From contig DCVI01000042.1 of assembly GCA_002327315.1 (NCBI GenBank), positions 1 through 38,765 on the forward strand: 38,765 nt of DNA, in the 5' to 3' direction. Origin of the DNA: Syntrophaceae bacterium UBA2192 (GTDB lineage Bacteria; Desulfobacterota; Syntrophia; Syntrophales; UBA2192). Shown here piece after piece: positions 8,114 to 14,756 of the stretch (the stretch's first letter is position 1; each line of letters begins with the position of its first letter). The notes below the pieces were generated by a model. The model searched no databases, had not been told where the DNA came from, and worked only from the letters and a program-made list of their open reading frames with translations. Both the position numbers and the translations under genes were made by a program.

Positions 8114-8174
8114 CCTTCACCCCCTGATCCTTTTCGTAAGAAGACCCTTCGCCGTGTCCTTCAGCCCGGGACGC

Positions 8175-8687
8175 TCACCCATTCTTCATCGTGAAGCGCC
8201 ACTTGCAGAAATTCTCCGGCGGGTGCGCATCGGGCGGTGCGTAGAGGCACTCCACCTGGATGCGCTCGTCGATGACGCGGGCGAAGTTGGCAAATTCGCC
8301 CCGATGCATCTCCTTGCAGGAGAATTCCGGCATTCCCTTCGCGAGCCTTGCGACCTGGGGCGCGCAGCGGGGGACCGTGATGACGACCTCGTCCTGTTTT
8401 TCCTCGATCTCGTAGCCGATGATGATCGTCCAGGGGAAATAGCGCAGGGCCTGCACAAACCCTGCAAGGCCGTTTCCGATCCCGAAGCGCTTCACGAAAT
8501 CCCTGGCGGCCAGTTCGGCGGCCTTGTGCCAGACGCGCTCGTTGATCCCCTCGGCCGTGGGCTGGTCGAACTTTTCCTGCACGAAGAGAAACCAGAACCC
8601 GTCGATCACGCGATAGTGCCAGAGAAGAAACTCCACGTAGGCGCGCAGCTCCGCGGGGCCCATGCGGTCAAGAAGCTTCAGGTCCAT
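8175..8687 (-). CDS. DUF6125-like cytoplasmic protein
   Basis: The 170-residue protein begins MDLKLLDRMGPAELRAYVEFLLWHY-type helical sequence followed by DGFWFLFVQEKF. This is the arrangement I associate with DUF6125 proteins, which are frequent in anaerobes and of unknown function. Cysteines are found in VPRCAPQVAR, EFSCKEM, VECLYAPPD and NFCKWRF, and could bind a metal or cofactor. No signal peptide or membrane segment is present. Its start is 3 bases from the stop codon of the thioesterase gene, so the two are very likely translated from one mRNA. The family name is from memory and should be treated as probable. Confidence 0.7.
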   Translation of the reverse strand: MDLKLLDRMGPAELRAYVEFLLWHYRVIDGFWFLFVQEKFDQPTAEGINERVWHKAAELAARDFVKRFGIGNGLAGFVQALRYFPWTIIIGYEIEEKQDEVVITVPRCAPQVARLAKGMPEFSCKEMHRGEFANFARVIDERIQVECLYAPPDAHPPENFCKWRFTMKNG

Positions 8688-8690
8688 CCA

Positions 8691-9113
8691 TCACCCCCTC
8701 AAATTCCTGGCCTGCTCCTGCAGTGCCAGATCTTCCGGGTCCGTCGCCTCGATGACGATGCCGTGAGGAACGGGCTTTCCCTTCAGATCCACGTGAATGA
8801 AACTGATGAAGCCGTCGAGGAGAAAATCCTCGTCGCTGTTTTCGAGCACTTTCACGTAGGAGACGAGGCGGGTCTTTCCGGCAAAAACGACCCTGCTCTC
8901 GAACCGCACGACATGGCCGTTGCCGATGGGCTTTTTGAACAGCATGCCGTGGATGTTGAGGCAGACGATGTTTTCCGGATGCGTGAGGCTTGCCACGGCG
9001 ATGAATCCCGCCTCGACAAACCACATGGCCGTCTTGCCCGCGAAGAGGGTCCCGTGGTGATTGAGGTCCTCGCTCTTCACGAGCCTGCAGAGACTGTGGG
9101 TGCGCAGTTTCAT
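8691..9113 (-). CDS. Hotdog-fold acyl-CoA thioesterase
   Basis: The 140-residue protein matches the single-hotdog acyl-CoA thioesterase pattern: DLNHHGTLFAGKTAMWFVEA (residues 16-35), with the conserved Asn/His-Gly and catalytic acidic residue, then HGMLFKKPIGNGHVVRFESRV-like strands and a C-terminal strand region FISFIHVDLKGKP. Family members hydrolyse acyl-CoA to free acid and CoA in the cytoplasm. It lies in a tight run with the DUF6125-like gene downstream (3-base gap) and the permuted NlpC/P60-type gene upstream (4-base gap). The chain-length preference cannot be read from the sequence. Confidence 0.88.
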   Translation of the reverse strand: MKLRTHSLCRLVKSEDLNHHGTLFAGKTAMWFVEAGFIAVASLTHPENIVCLNIHGMLFKKPIGNGHVVRFESRVVFAGKTRLVSYVKVLENSDEDFLLDGFISFIHVDLKGKPVPHGIVIEATDPEDLALQEQARNLRG

Positions 9114-9117
9114 CGCT

Positions 9118-10095
9118 TCACTCCTTTGTTTTCAGTTTGCCGCAGAACGCGAGACTCTTGCTTCTCTGCACATCTCCCGGTGTCACGAAATCGGCCGCCA
9201 CGTCAAATAGATCGCCCAGCACCGCGGCCCGGGACGTCTCGGGGCTTTCCGGCCGGCGCCGCGCCCGGTAGAGTCCTGCCGCAAATCGCTCAAAGGACGG
9301 CAGCAGATCCGGCGACGTGAGGTCGATCCGGGCCGCCTTCGGCGCCTGCGTTTGCAGATCGTGAAAATAGTCCTCGATCGCTTCTTCCACGGCTGAGAGA
9401 TCGAGCGGCCTCTCGGCGCGCAACAGCCCCGCCGGACCGACGCTCCCCTCTGGAAGCTCTCTGCCGTGCCTTTCGAGTAGCAGCGCCAGGGCGCTGCCGC
9501 GATGGATGCCCCCGTTTTTCCCGATCGGGACTCCCCGCTCCCCGAATCGAAGCGCTCCGGGTGCCCGCACCGGAAGATCGACTGAGCCCGGGAGGGCCTC
9601 ACGGTAGCACCGGACGACGAACTCGGAGCAGATCATGGGCTCCCGTCCCGTGTTGAAGAGATGCAGAAGAAAGGCCGCGGCGGCGTCGAGCGTCTCCCGG
9701 ATGAGCCTTCCGAGCACGGACGAGCCGGCAAGGTTCCGGGCGATACACAAAAAGGCAAGGAGAAGGACCTGCTCGAAGGCGTACCGCTCTCCGCTCTCCA
9801 AATAGTACGCCGCGCGTTCCAGGACGGGATCGATACTTGACGGCGCTTCCTTGAGCCGCCGGGACTCGACCCAAACGGCGTGCTCGATGCTCTTCGGCAG
9901 CTCCCGACGGATGACGCCTTCCCTGATCGCTTCGCCGACGGTGCGTCCCTGCTCGCCGTATCGTCCGAGAAAGAGGCCCGCATGGCTCACCTCCGAGCGG
10001 TCGATAAACCGGATGGCATCGCCGATCAGGCCTTTGCCCCTGTACAGCAGTACATCCCCCGGCATCAATTGCGCGACCGGAATGGCTTTTATCAT
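9118..10095 (-). CDS. Permuted NlpC/P60 (YiiX-like) papain-fold protein
   Basis: The N-terminus has PGDVLLYRGKGLIGDAIRF followed by SHAGLFLG, putting the catalytic histidine at about residue 38. The candidate catalytic cysteine comes later, C156 in MICSEFVVRCY. This order, His before Cys, is typical of circularly permuted NlpC/P60 families such as YiiX, which cleave peptide, amide or lipid-ester bonds. About 170 residues after the cysteine are not recognisable. At 325 residues the protein is longer than the minimal fold. No signal peptide is seen, so a cytoplasmic substrate is likely. Tight spacing to the thioesterase hints at a shared role in acyl or lipid metabolism, but this is inference. 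Confidence 0.78.
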   Translation of the reverse strand: MIKAIPVAQLMPGDVLLYRGKGLIGDAIRFIDRSEVSHAGLFLGRYGEQGRTVGEAIREGVIRRELPKSIEHAVWVESRRLKEAPSSIDPVLERAAYYLESGERYAFEQVLLLAFLCIARNLAGSSVLGRLIRETLDAAAAFLLHLFNTGREPMICSEFVVRCYREALPGSVDLPVRAPGALRFGERGVPIGKNGGIHRGSALALLLERHGRELPEGSVGPAGLLRAERPLDLSAVEEAIEDYFHDLQTQAPKAARIDLTSPDLLPSFERFAAGLYRARRRPESPETSRAAVLGDLFDVAADFVTPGDVQRSKSLAFCGKLKTKE

Positions 10096-10126
10096 CCGTT
10101 TCTCATACCTGCCTTGCTGGTCACTC

Positions 10127-10180
10127 TTCCGCCACTTCCTTCACTTCCTTCACTTCTTCCACTTCTTTCACCCGCTTCTA
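10127..10180. repeat. 9-bp periodic array starting at the methyltransferase stop codon
   Basis: Read on the minus strand from 10180, six 9-base units follow each other. The first is TAGAAGCGG, which contains the stop codon, and the later ones match GTGAAGGAA with few changes (two adjacent copies are exact). On the plus strand the units read TTCCTTCAC. Nothing resembling an inverted partner is present. Confidence 0.85.
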
Positions 10181-10774
10181 CGCGTTGCACAAGACCTTCG
10201 GCGCAAAGAGGATCAGGTAGTTGCAGGGCCCGATCTCGTGCAGACCCGTTCTTGCAAACCCGAAGGGCTCAACCAGGGCGGTCACGTCATCCGGCGAGAG
10301 CCGGATGGAAATCGGGGGACCGGGCGGGCCGGGCGCCTTCTTGAATTCCACAACGGCAAAAGTCCCATGGCGCTTCAGAAGCCTCCTGGCCTCGGCCAGC
10401 GCACCATCCTGGACACCCGCCTCCTTGAGGTCATGGAGCACCGTGGCCATGAGGATCAGGTCCATGCTTTCGCCGGGCAGGGGGAGGGTCCTGCTCACAT
10501 CGGCAACGATCGGACTGATGTTCTTCACCCTGCGGCGCTCGATCCTCTCCCTGAGCCTCTCCACCCCTTCGGCCCACAGATCGACCGCATGGACGCGCCC
10601 CCCGTCACCGATGATCTTCGCCATCGCAATCGAGTACGTCCCGGTGCCGCAGCCCATATCCAGCACCGTGAACCAGGGCTGCAGGGCCAGGACCTGGAAG
10701 AGCTTGCCCGCTTCAATGAGCTCGAAGCTGCTTTTGCCCGCCCCATGAGGTTTATCTGACCGCGCGTCGTTCAT
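10178..10774 (-). CDS. Class I SAM-dependent methyltransferase (UbiE/ArsM-like)
   Basis: The 198-residue protein has methyltransferase motif I as VLDMGCGTGTYSIAMAK (residues 37-53). A second acidic strand end is seen in VHAVDLWAEG, and post-motif strands in ISPIVADVS and DLILMATVLHDL. This is the UbiE/Methyltransf_11-type Rossmann fold that binds S-adenosylmethionine. The substrate cannot be told; small-molecule methyltransferases of this size act on quinones, metals or lipids. The C-terminus ends with CNYLILFAPKVLCNA. A promoter with TTGACA lies just upstream. Its gap to the next gene is filled by a 9-bp array that begins at its stop codon. Confidence 0.85.
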   Translation of the reverse strand: MNDARSDKPHGAGKSSFELIEAGKLFQVLALQPWFTVLDMGCGTGTYSIAMAKIIGDGGRVHAVDLWAEGVERLRERIERRRVKNISPIVADVSRTLPLPGESMDLILMATVLHDLKEAGVQDGALAEARRLLKRHGTFAVVEFKKAPGPPGPPISIRLSPDDVTALVEPFGFARTGLHEIGPCNYLILFAPKVLCNA

Positions 10775-10813
10775 GGCTCGCCTGCAAATCGGCCTGATAG
10801 CACATGGTTGAGA

Positions 10814-10841
10814 AGTATGGGGGAAACGGCATCTCTGTCAA
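10814..10841 (-). promoter_or_regulatory. Sigma-70-like promoter for the methyltransferase gene
   Basis: On the minus strand TTGACA (10841-10836) and CATACT (10819-10814) are separated by 16 bases. Transcription would run into the methyltransferase and perhaps the genes after it. Confidence 0.55.
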
Positions 10842-10856
10842 GGACTTTCCTTGGTT

Positions 10857-10890
10857 TGCAAGCCGCAAAGAAGGAACTTTGTGGCTTGCA
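10857..10890. repeat. Inverted repeat with 14-bp arms in the methyltransferase/kamA divergent region
   Basis: The left arm 10857-10870 (TGCAAGCCGCAAAG) and right arm 10877-10890 match in 13 of 14 pairs, the odd pair being G-T in RNA, around a 6-base loop AAGGAA. It could be an operator for a dimeric regulator or a hairpin in the kamA leader. No T tract follows. Confidence 0.65.
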
Positions 10891-10946
10891 GTTTCAACCG
10901 TTTGTGCTAGAAACGCTATGTAGAAAACCCTCTAGGAAAACGCGCG

Positions 10947-11990
10947 TTGCAAACGAAAAAACGCCTCCCGACAAGCCGCAGACAGCCCGAGCCGAAGCCG
11001 TGGGACGACTGGCGCTGGCAGTTCAGGAATCGCAGGCGAACGGCCGACGAGATCGCCGAGACGCTCGACCTTGGCCGAAAAGAGCGCCTCGCTCTCGGCG
11101 AGGTCGTAAAGACCTACCGCTCGGCGGCAACCCCTTACTATTTCTCGCTCATGGATGCGGGCGATCCGCTCGACCCCATCCGGCGGCAGTGCGTCCCCGA
11201 TACCCGGGAAATCACCTCCGAGGGCGGTGTCGAAGACCCTCTGGAAGAGCGGGCCCACAGCCCCGTGCCGGGCCTCGTTCACCGTTTCCGCGACCGCTGC
11301 CTCGTCGTTGTAACGAACCGCTGCGCCGTCTATTGCCGTCACTGCAACCGCAAACGCCTCTGGCACGAGCGGGAAAAGACACTCACACCCCATGAACTGA
11401 CGGCCATGGCCGGCTATATCGAAAAGCGGCCCGCCATCCGCGAGGTGATCCTCTCGGGGGGCGACCCTCTGACGCTCTCCGACGGGCGTCTGGAGGGCAT
11501 CCTCGCGCGGTTGCAGGCCATCGAGCACGTGGAGGTCCTGCGAATCGGGAGCCGGATGCCCGTCGTGCTGCCCATGCGCATCACGGAGCGGCTCTGCGGC
11601 ATCCTGCGCCGTTACCGGCCCCTGTGGTTTCTCACCCAGTTCAACCATCCCCGTGAAATAACGACCGAAGCCGCAGCCGCCTGCGGGAGGCTTCTCGAGG
11701 CGGGCATTCCTGTCCTGAACCAGTCGGTGCTTCTCAAGGGGATCAACGACGATTTCCGGATCATGCGCCAGCTCCTCTACGGGCTCGAGCGGATTTGCGT
11801 GAAGCCTTACTACCTTTTCCAGTGCGAGCCCGTGAAGGGCGCGGACCACTTCCGGGTGGACATCTGGGACGGGATGAGGATGATGGAGAAGCTCTGGAAG
11901 ACCACTTCGGGCCTGTGCCTTCCCCGCTATGTCGCCGACATGCCGGGCACGCAGGGGAAAGTCCCCCTCCAACCCGTCAGTTTTTTATAG
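10947..11990 (+). CDS. epmB: KamA-family radical SAM aminomutase, EpmB-like by context
   Basis: The 347-residue protein has the radical SAM cluster motif CAVYCRHC (C126, C130, C133), the SAM-binding GGDP, and a PLP lysine near the C-terminus in MPGTQGKVP (K338). These are features of lysine 2,3-aminomutases. The length fits EpmB (about 340) rather than free-lysine LAM (about 416). The efp and epmA genes directly downstream argue for EpmB, which makes the beta-lysine that is put on EF-P. CRHCNRKR looks more like true LAM than E. coli EpmB. At the position of the substrate-binding Asp293 of LAM there is Glu294 (QCEPVKG); the second Asp, D331, is kept. The start is TTG with AGGA upstream. A 7-bp G-rich array begins at its stop codon. 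Confidence 0.85.
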   Translation: MQTKKRLPTSRRQPEPKPWDDWRWQFRNRRRTADEIAETLDLGRKERLALGEVVKTYRSAATPYYFSLMDAGDPLDPIRRQCVPDTREITSEGGVEDPLEERAHSPVPGLVHRFRDRCLVVVTNRCAVYCRHCNRKRLWHEREKTLTPHELTAMAGYIEKRPAIREVILSGGDPLTLSDGRLEGILARLQAIEHVEVLRIGSRMPVVLPMRITERLCGILRRYRPLWFLTQFNHPREITTEAAAACGRLLEAGIPVLNQSVLLKGINDDFRIMRQLLYGLERICVKPYYLFQCEPVKGADHFRVDIWDGMRMMEKLWKTTSGLCLPRYVADMPGTQGKVPLQPVSFL

Positions 11991-12015
11991 GGACGAGGGA
12001 CCAGGGTGAAGGGAC
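11988..12015 (+). repeat. 7-bp array of NAGGGAC units starting at the kamA stop codon; G-quadruplex motif
   Basis: Four units start at the stop codon: TAGGGAC, GAGGGAC, CAGGGTG, AAGGGAC. The G triplets at 11990-11992, 11997-11999, 12004-12006 and 12011-12013 are separated by exactly 4 bases each, a canonical four-run quadruplex motif in the mRNA-like strand. The last G of the stop codon is part of the first run. The same TAGGGAC first unit is found after cysS. Confidence 0.85.
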
Positions 12016-12025
12016 AATTACAAAG

Positions 12026-12137
12026 TGTCTGAGTGACTGAGTGCTTGAGTGTCTGAGTGAAGAGCAGGCAATGAAAAAGTGGGATTCCGATGCACGATTC
12101 GTCAACTTCAATACCCAGTTCCCAATACCCAATTTCC
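12026..12137 (+). repeat. 8-bp TGTCTGAG array and 7-bp AATACCC array in the kamA-efp gap
   Basis: Five 8-base units run from 12026 to 12065 (TGTCTGAG, TGACTGAG, TGCTTGAG and relatives). The same octamers occur in opposite genomic orientation after lptD. From 12103 to 12137 a 7-base array with units AATACCC and AGTTCCC follows. Its C triplets recur every 7 bases and could pair in register with the G triplets of the array at the kamA stop codon. Confidence 0.8.
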
Positions 12138-12158
12138 TCCTCCGGGCGGCGAAATCCT

Positions 12159-12187
12159 TTGACAATAAAAGAGAAATATATTAAAGA
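12159..12187 (+). promoter_or_regulatory. Probable efp promoter
   Basis: A perfect -35 hexamer TTGACA (12159-12164) is followed after 17 bases by a weak -10 TAAAGA (12182-12187) in AT-rich DNA. The leader would be about 40 bases. The weak -10 lowers confidence. Confidence 0.45.
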
Positions 12188-12231
12188 GATACCCTTTTAA
12201 ACAACCCAACGCCCCCGGGGAGATAACCGAG

Positions 12232-12795
12232 ATGTACAGCGCAAGCGACCTGAGAAAAAATCTGAGACTCATGCTCGATGACGACCCCTACATCGTCGTC
12301 GATTTCCAGTTCGTCAAACCGGGAAAAGGCCAGTCTCTCTACCGCTGCAAGCTTCGCAACATGCTCACCGGCAGTCAGATCGACCGTACCTTCCGCGAGG
12401 TGGACACCTTCAAGCCCGCCGACACGGAGGAAAAGAACATGCAGTTCCTCTACAGGGAAGGCGACTCATTCCACTTCATGGACAATGAGAACTTCGAGCA
12501 GATCGCCCTGACGCAGGAGCAGGTCGGGGAGGCGAAGAACTTCCTCATCGAAAACATGGAGTGCAAGGTCCTCATGTTCCGCGACCGGCCGATCGACATC
12601 ACTCTGCCCAACTTCGTCGATGTAGTCGTCACGGATGCCCCGCCCTGGATCAAGGGCGATACGGTTTCCGGCAATTACAAGCCGGTAATCGTCGAGACGG
12701 GCTACAAGGTCAGCGTGCCCCCCTTCGTCGAACAAGGCGAGAAAATACGCATCGACACGCGAACGGGCGAATACCTGACCCGAGTCAAGGGATAG
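12232..12795 (+). CDS. efp: Elongation factor P
   Basis: The 187-residue length is standard. The three OB-like domains are in order, and the modified loop is PGKGQ with the target Lys32, matching the beta-lysylated Lys34 of E. coli. The C-terminal signature GYKVSVPPFVEQGEKIRIDT is complete. EF-P binds stalled ribosomes between the P and E sites and restores peptide bond formation at polyproline stretches. It sits between a KamA/EpmB-like gene and epmA, 16 bases before the latter. The lysine at the loop tip agrees with this modification route rather than with arginine rhamnosylation. The ATG is preceded by GGGGAGATAACCGAG. Confidence 0.98.
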   Translation: MYSASDLRKNLRLMLDDDPYIVVDFQFVKPGKGQSLYRCKLRNMLTGSQIDRTFREVDTFKPADTEEKNMQFLYREGDSFHFMDNENFEQIALTQEQVGEAKNFLIENMECKVLMFRDRPIDITLPNFVDVVVTDAPPWIKGDTVSGNYKPVIVETGYKVSVPPFVEQGEKIRIDTRTGEYLTRVKG

Positions 12796-12811
12796 CCGGG
12801 AACCCAAACCC

Positions 12812-13735
12812 ATGAGTGCTCAGTGGAAGCTCGAGGCCAAACGTGAGGCCCTCGAAACGCGAGCCTGTGTCCTCCATGCGACGCGCGCCTTTTTCCTGTC
12901 CCGCGATTACCTCGAGGTTGAAACCCCCAATCGCATCCCCGCCCCTCTGCCCGAGTCCCACATTGACGCCCTTGCCGCCGAACCGTGGTGGCTCCATCCC
13001 TCGCCGGAGCTCTGCATGAAGCGGATGCTCGCGGCAGGATACGGGCGGATCTTCCAGATCGCCAAGTGTTACCGGGGACACGAGCGAGGACCCCTGCACC
13101 TGCCGGAGTTCACCCTGCTGGAGTGGTACCGCGCCGGTTGCGACTATTTGCGGCTCATGGAGGATTGCGAAGACCTTTTCATCTACCTGTCCGGGGCGAT
13201 GGGGATCTCAAACCGGCTCACGTACCGAAACCGGGAGATCGATCTTTCGAAACCCTGGGAGAGGCTCTCGGTGAAGGAGGCCTTCGATCGATTCGGGTCC
13301 GTTGACCTGGAAAGGGCCCTGGAGCAGGACCGCTTCGAAGAGGTCCTGGCCCTGGAGATCGAGCCCCGCCTCGGAACCCTGAAGCCCACCCTCCTTTATG
13401 ACTACCCGCTTTCCTTCGCATCGCTTGCCCGGGTCAGAAAAGACAATCCCGCCTTCGCGGAGCGCTTTGAAATCTACATCGGGGGGCTGGAGCTGGCCAA
13501 CGGGTTCTCGGAGCTCACCGACGCCGCGGAACAGCGCCGGCGCTTCGAAAGGGAAAACGATGTCCGTTCGAAGAGAGGCCGGCCGCCCTGGCCCATGCCG
13601 GAAAAATTCCTGGAGGCGATCTCCCGCATGCCCGAGTCGGCCGGGATTGCCCTGGGTATGGACCGGATGGTGATGCTCTTTGCCGATGCCTTTTCCATTG
13701 ATGAGGTCGTATCCTTCACGCCGGAAGAACTCTGA
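12812..13735 (+). CDS. epmA: EF-P--lysine ligase EpmA (GenX/PoxA)
   Basis: The 307-residue protein is a free-standing class II aminoacyl-tRNA-synthetase core like LysRS but without the N-terminal anticodon-binding domain. Motif 2 is seen around FQIAKCYRGHERGPLHLPEF, and motif 3 as GIALGMDRMVMLF. EpmA activates (R)-beta-lysine with ATP and ligates it to the loop lysine of EF-P. It is 16 bases downstream of efp, so co-transcription is very likely. The ribosome binding site is weak (CCGGGA). The length is slightly shorter than E. coli EpmA (325). A 9-bp array begins at its stop codon. Confidence 0.95.
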   Translation: MSAQWKLEAKREALETRACVLHATRAFFLSRDYLEVETPNRIPAPLPESHIDALAAEPWWLHPSPELCMKRMLAAGYGRIFQIAKCYRGHERGPLHLPEFTLLEWYRAGCDYLRLMEDCEDLFIYLSGAMGISNRLTYRNREIDLSKPWERLSVKEAFDRFGSVDLERALEQDRFEEVLALEIEPRLGTLKPTLLYDYPLSFASLARVRKDNPAFAERFEIYIGGLELANGFSELTDAAEQRRRFERENDVRSKRGRPPWPMPEKFLEAISRMPESAGIALGMDRMVMLFADAFSIDEVVSFTPEEL

Positions 13736-13785
13736 ACCCGTTTGTTTCGTTCCTTTCGCCGGTTCGTGTCTTTCGTTCAGTCCCG
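13733..13785 (+). repeat. 9-bp periodic array starting at the epmA stop codon
   Basis: From the stop codon, units TGAACCCGT, TTGTTTCGT, TCCTTTCGC and two or three more follow, all ending in CG plus T or C. One unit is 8 bases, so the register shifts once near 13760-13767. It is the weakest of the stop-anchored arrays. Confidence 0.6.
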
Positions 13786-13876
13786 GACCATGACGTCCCG
13801 GAATGCATTCTTTCCCTGAAGCCCGTCAGCCGGCGCGTTCAACAGTGCCGCAGCATGGCACCATGCCGTGCACATC

Positions 13877-13904
13877 TTGATTTTTCACGCAAAATCATTT
13901 ATAA
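13877..13904 (+). promoter_or_regulatory. Sigma-70-like promoter for the structured leader and DcrB-like gene
   Basis: TTGATT (13877-13882) and TTATAA (13899-13904) are 16 bases apart in AT-rich DNA. Transcription should begin near 13911, about 12 bases before the first pairing element of the leader. Confidence 0.6.
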
Positions 13905-13910
13905 AAAGAA

Positions 13911-14014
13911 AAGAATGAATTAAGGTTCTCGGGTTCGGAAGTCTCACCGCTTCCGGAGGTAAACCTGGATGGTCGGGCCGCCATCTGATCGCAAGATCAG
14001 TTGGCGGCTTTTTT
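13911..14014 (+). ncRNA. Structured leader RNA (candidate riboswitch/attenuator or small RNA)
   Basis: Between the promoter and the terminator, CGGAAG (13936-13941) pairs with CTTCCG (13950-13955). ACCT (13063 in short form: 13963-13966) can pair either with AGGT at 13923-13926, closing the whole domain, or with AGGT at 13957-13960, forming a tight local hairpin. The two pairings exclude each other, as in a switch. A strong terminator follows. I could not match the sequence to the c-di-GMP, TPP, glycine, ZTP, fluoride, preQ1 or glutamine consensus patterns that I know. It may be a cis regulator of the gene 35 bases later or a free RNA of about 100 nucleotides. Confidence 0.5.
13977..14014 (+). 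terminator. Intrinsic terminator upstream of the DcrB-like gene
   Basis: GCCGCCA-T-CTGATC (13977-13990) pairs with GATCAG-T-TGGCGGC (13995-14008), giving 13 pairs with one T-T mismatch and the loop GCAA. Six T follow. It ends 34 bases before the DcrB-like start codon, after its own promoter, so it would act as an attenuator of that gene or end a short RNA. Confidence 0.9.
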
Positions 14015-14048
14015 ATGAATCGCAAGGTCACAGAAAAGGAGGTCCGCA

Positions 14049-14579
14049 ATGGGATTTTTCGACAAGGTCTTTGGCGGCAAGACCACGGGAGGGTCGTCTC
14101 CGGGGGATCGTGGAGACGTCCGGGCCCTGGAATTCCGGGAGAAGGGATTCAGCATCGCCGCACCGCAGGACTGGACCGTGGTCGAGAGCACTGGCGGTCT
14201 TGAAGCGCATCCGAAGGAGGGCGGGCGGATTGCGGATCCCGGATCGGGGCGGGAGATCAACAGCCCCAGGGTCACGGTCACCGTATCGGAAATCCTCGAT
14301 CCCCGTCAGAACGCAGTCAAGGAAACGCTTCGGGCCCGATCGACCGAGATGGCCGGTCACCGCATGGTCAAGCACATTGCCGGTGAAGTCAAGAACGCCG
14401 ATTACGGGATCGTTTACGAATACCAGTACGGGCCCGGTGAGGCTCCCGTCTGTGCAGTGGGGGCAGTCGCCCAGAAAAAGAATAAGCTCTACATCGTTTC
14501 CGCGTGCGGCACGGTGCAGGATTTCGACAGGAACCGCGGCACCCTCGAAGCCGTCGTCACGAGTTTCAAGCTGCTCTGA
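14049..14579 (+). CDS. DcrB/PsbP-like domain protein, cytoplasmic form
   Basis: The 176-residue protein begins MGFFDKVFGGKTTGGSSPGD, a short flexible head without a signal peptide. A domain starting FREKGFSIAAPQDWTVVES and ending GTLEAVVTSFKLL follows. The pattern of an F-S-I-x-x-P-x-x-W strand, a Tyr-rich middle (YGIVYEYQYG) and a final strand with VTSFKL resembles the PsbP/DcrB (DUF1795) fold, whose bacterial members have no settled function. The start is fixed by AAAAGGAGG 7 bases upstream. A promoter, a structured leader and a terminator lie upstream, suggesting conditional expression. The fold call is moderate and the function unknown. Confidence 0.7.
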   Translation: MGFFDKVFGGKTTGGSSPGDRGDVRALEFREKGFSIAAPQDWTVVESTGGLEAHPKEGGRIADPGSGREINSPRVTVTVSEILDPRQNAVKETLRARSTEMAGHRMVKHIAGEVKNADYGIVYEYQYGPGEAPVCAVGAVAQKKNKLYIVSACGTVQDFDRNRGTLEAVVTSFKLL

Positions 14580-14598
14580 TGCGAAGGAACGTCTGACG

Positions 14599-14628
14599 GG
14601 GACCGGGCGGCGACGTCCGGTCCCTTTT
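14599..14628 (+). terminator. Intrinsic terminator of the DcrB-like gene
   Basis: GGGACCGG (14599-14606) pairs with CCGGTCCC (14617-14624), followed by TTTTCT. It lies 20 bases after the stop codon. Confidence 0.8.
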
Positions 14629-14721
14629 CTATTGCCCCGCCAGGATTCGTAAAGGCCGATTATTGCCCATGTGCCTGATTGGGTTGAAGGTTTCATCATC
14701 CGGCGCCTTTTCTTCTTTCGT

Positions 14722-14756
14722 CTACCCTTTTGCCTTGAGCCTTTCGCCCTTCCTTT
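14722..14756 (+). repeat. 7-bp periodic array between the DcrB-like and 91-aa genes
   Basis: Five 7-base units, CTACCCT, TTTGCCT, TGAGCCT, TTCGCCC and TTCCTTT, run without a gap. This one is not attached to a stop codon. Confidence 0.6.

Noticed and set aside
11977..12165. A 62-residue minus-strand frame in the kamA-efp gap
   Set aside because: Its sequence consists of translated array units (KLGIGNW, SLRHSSTQSLRHF). The period of the array, not protein selection, explains it.
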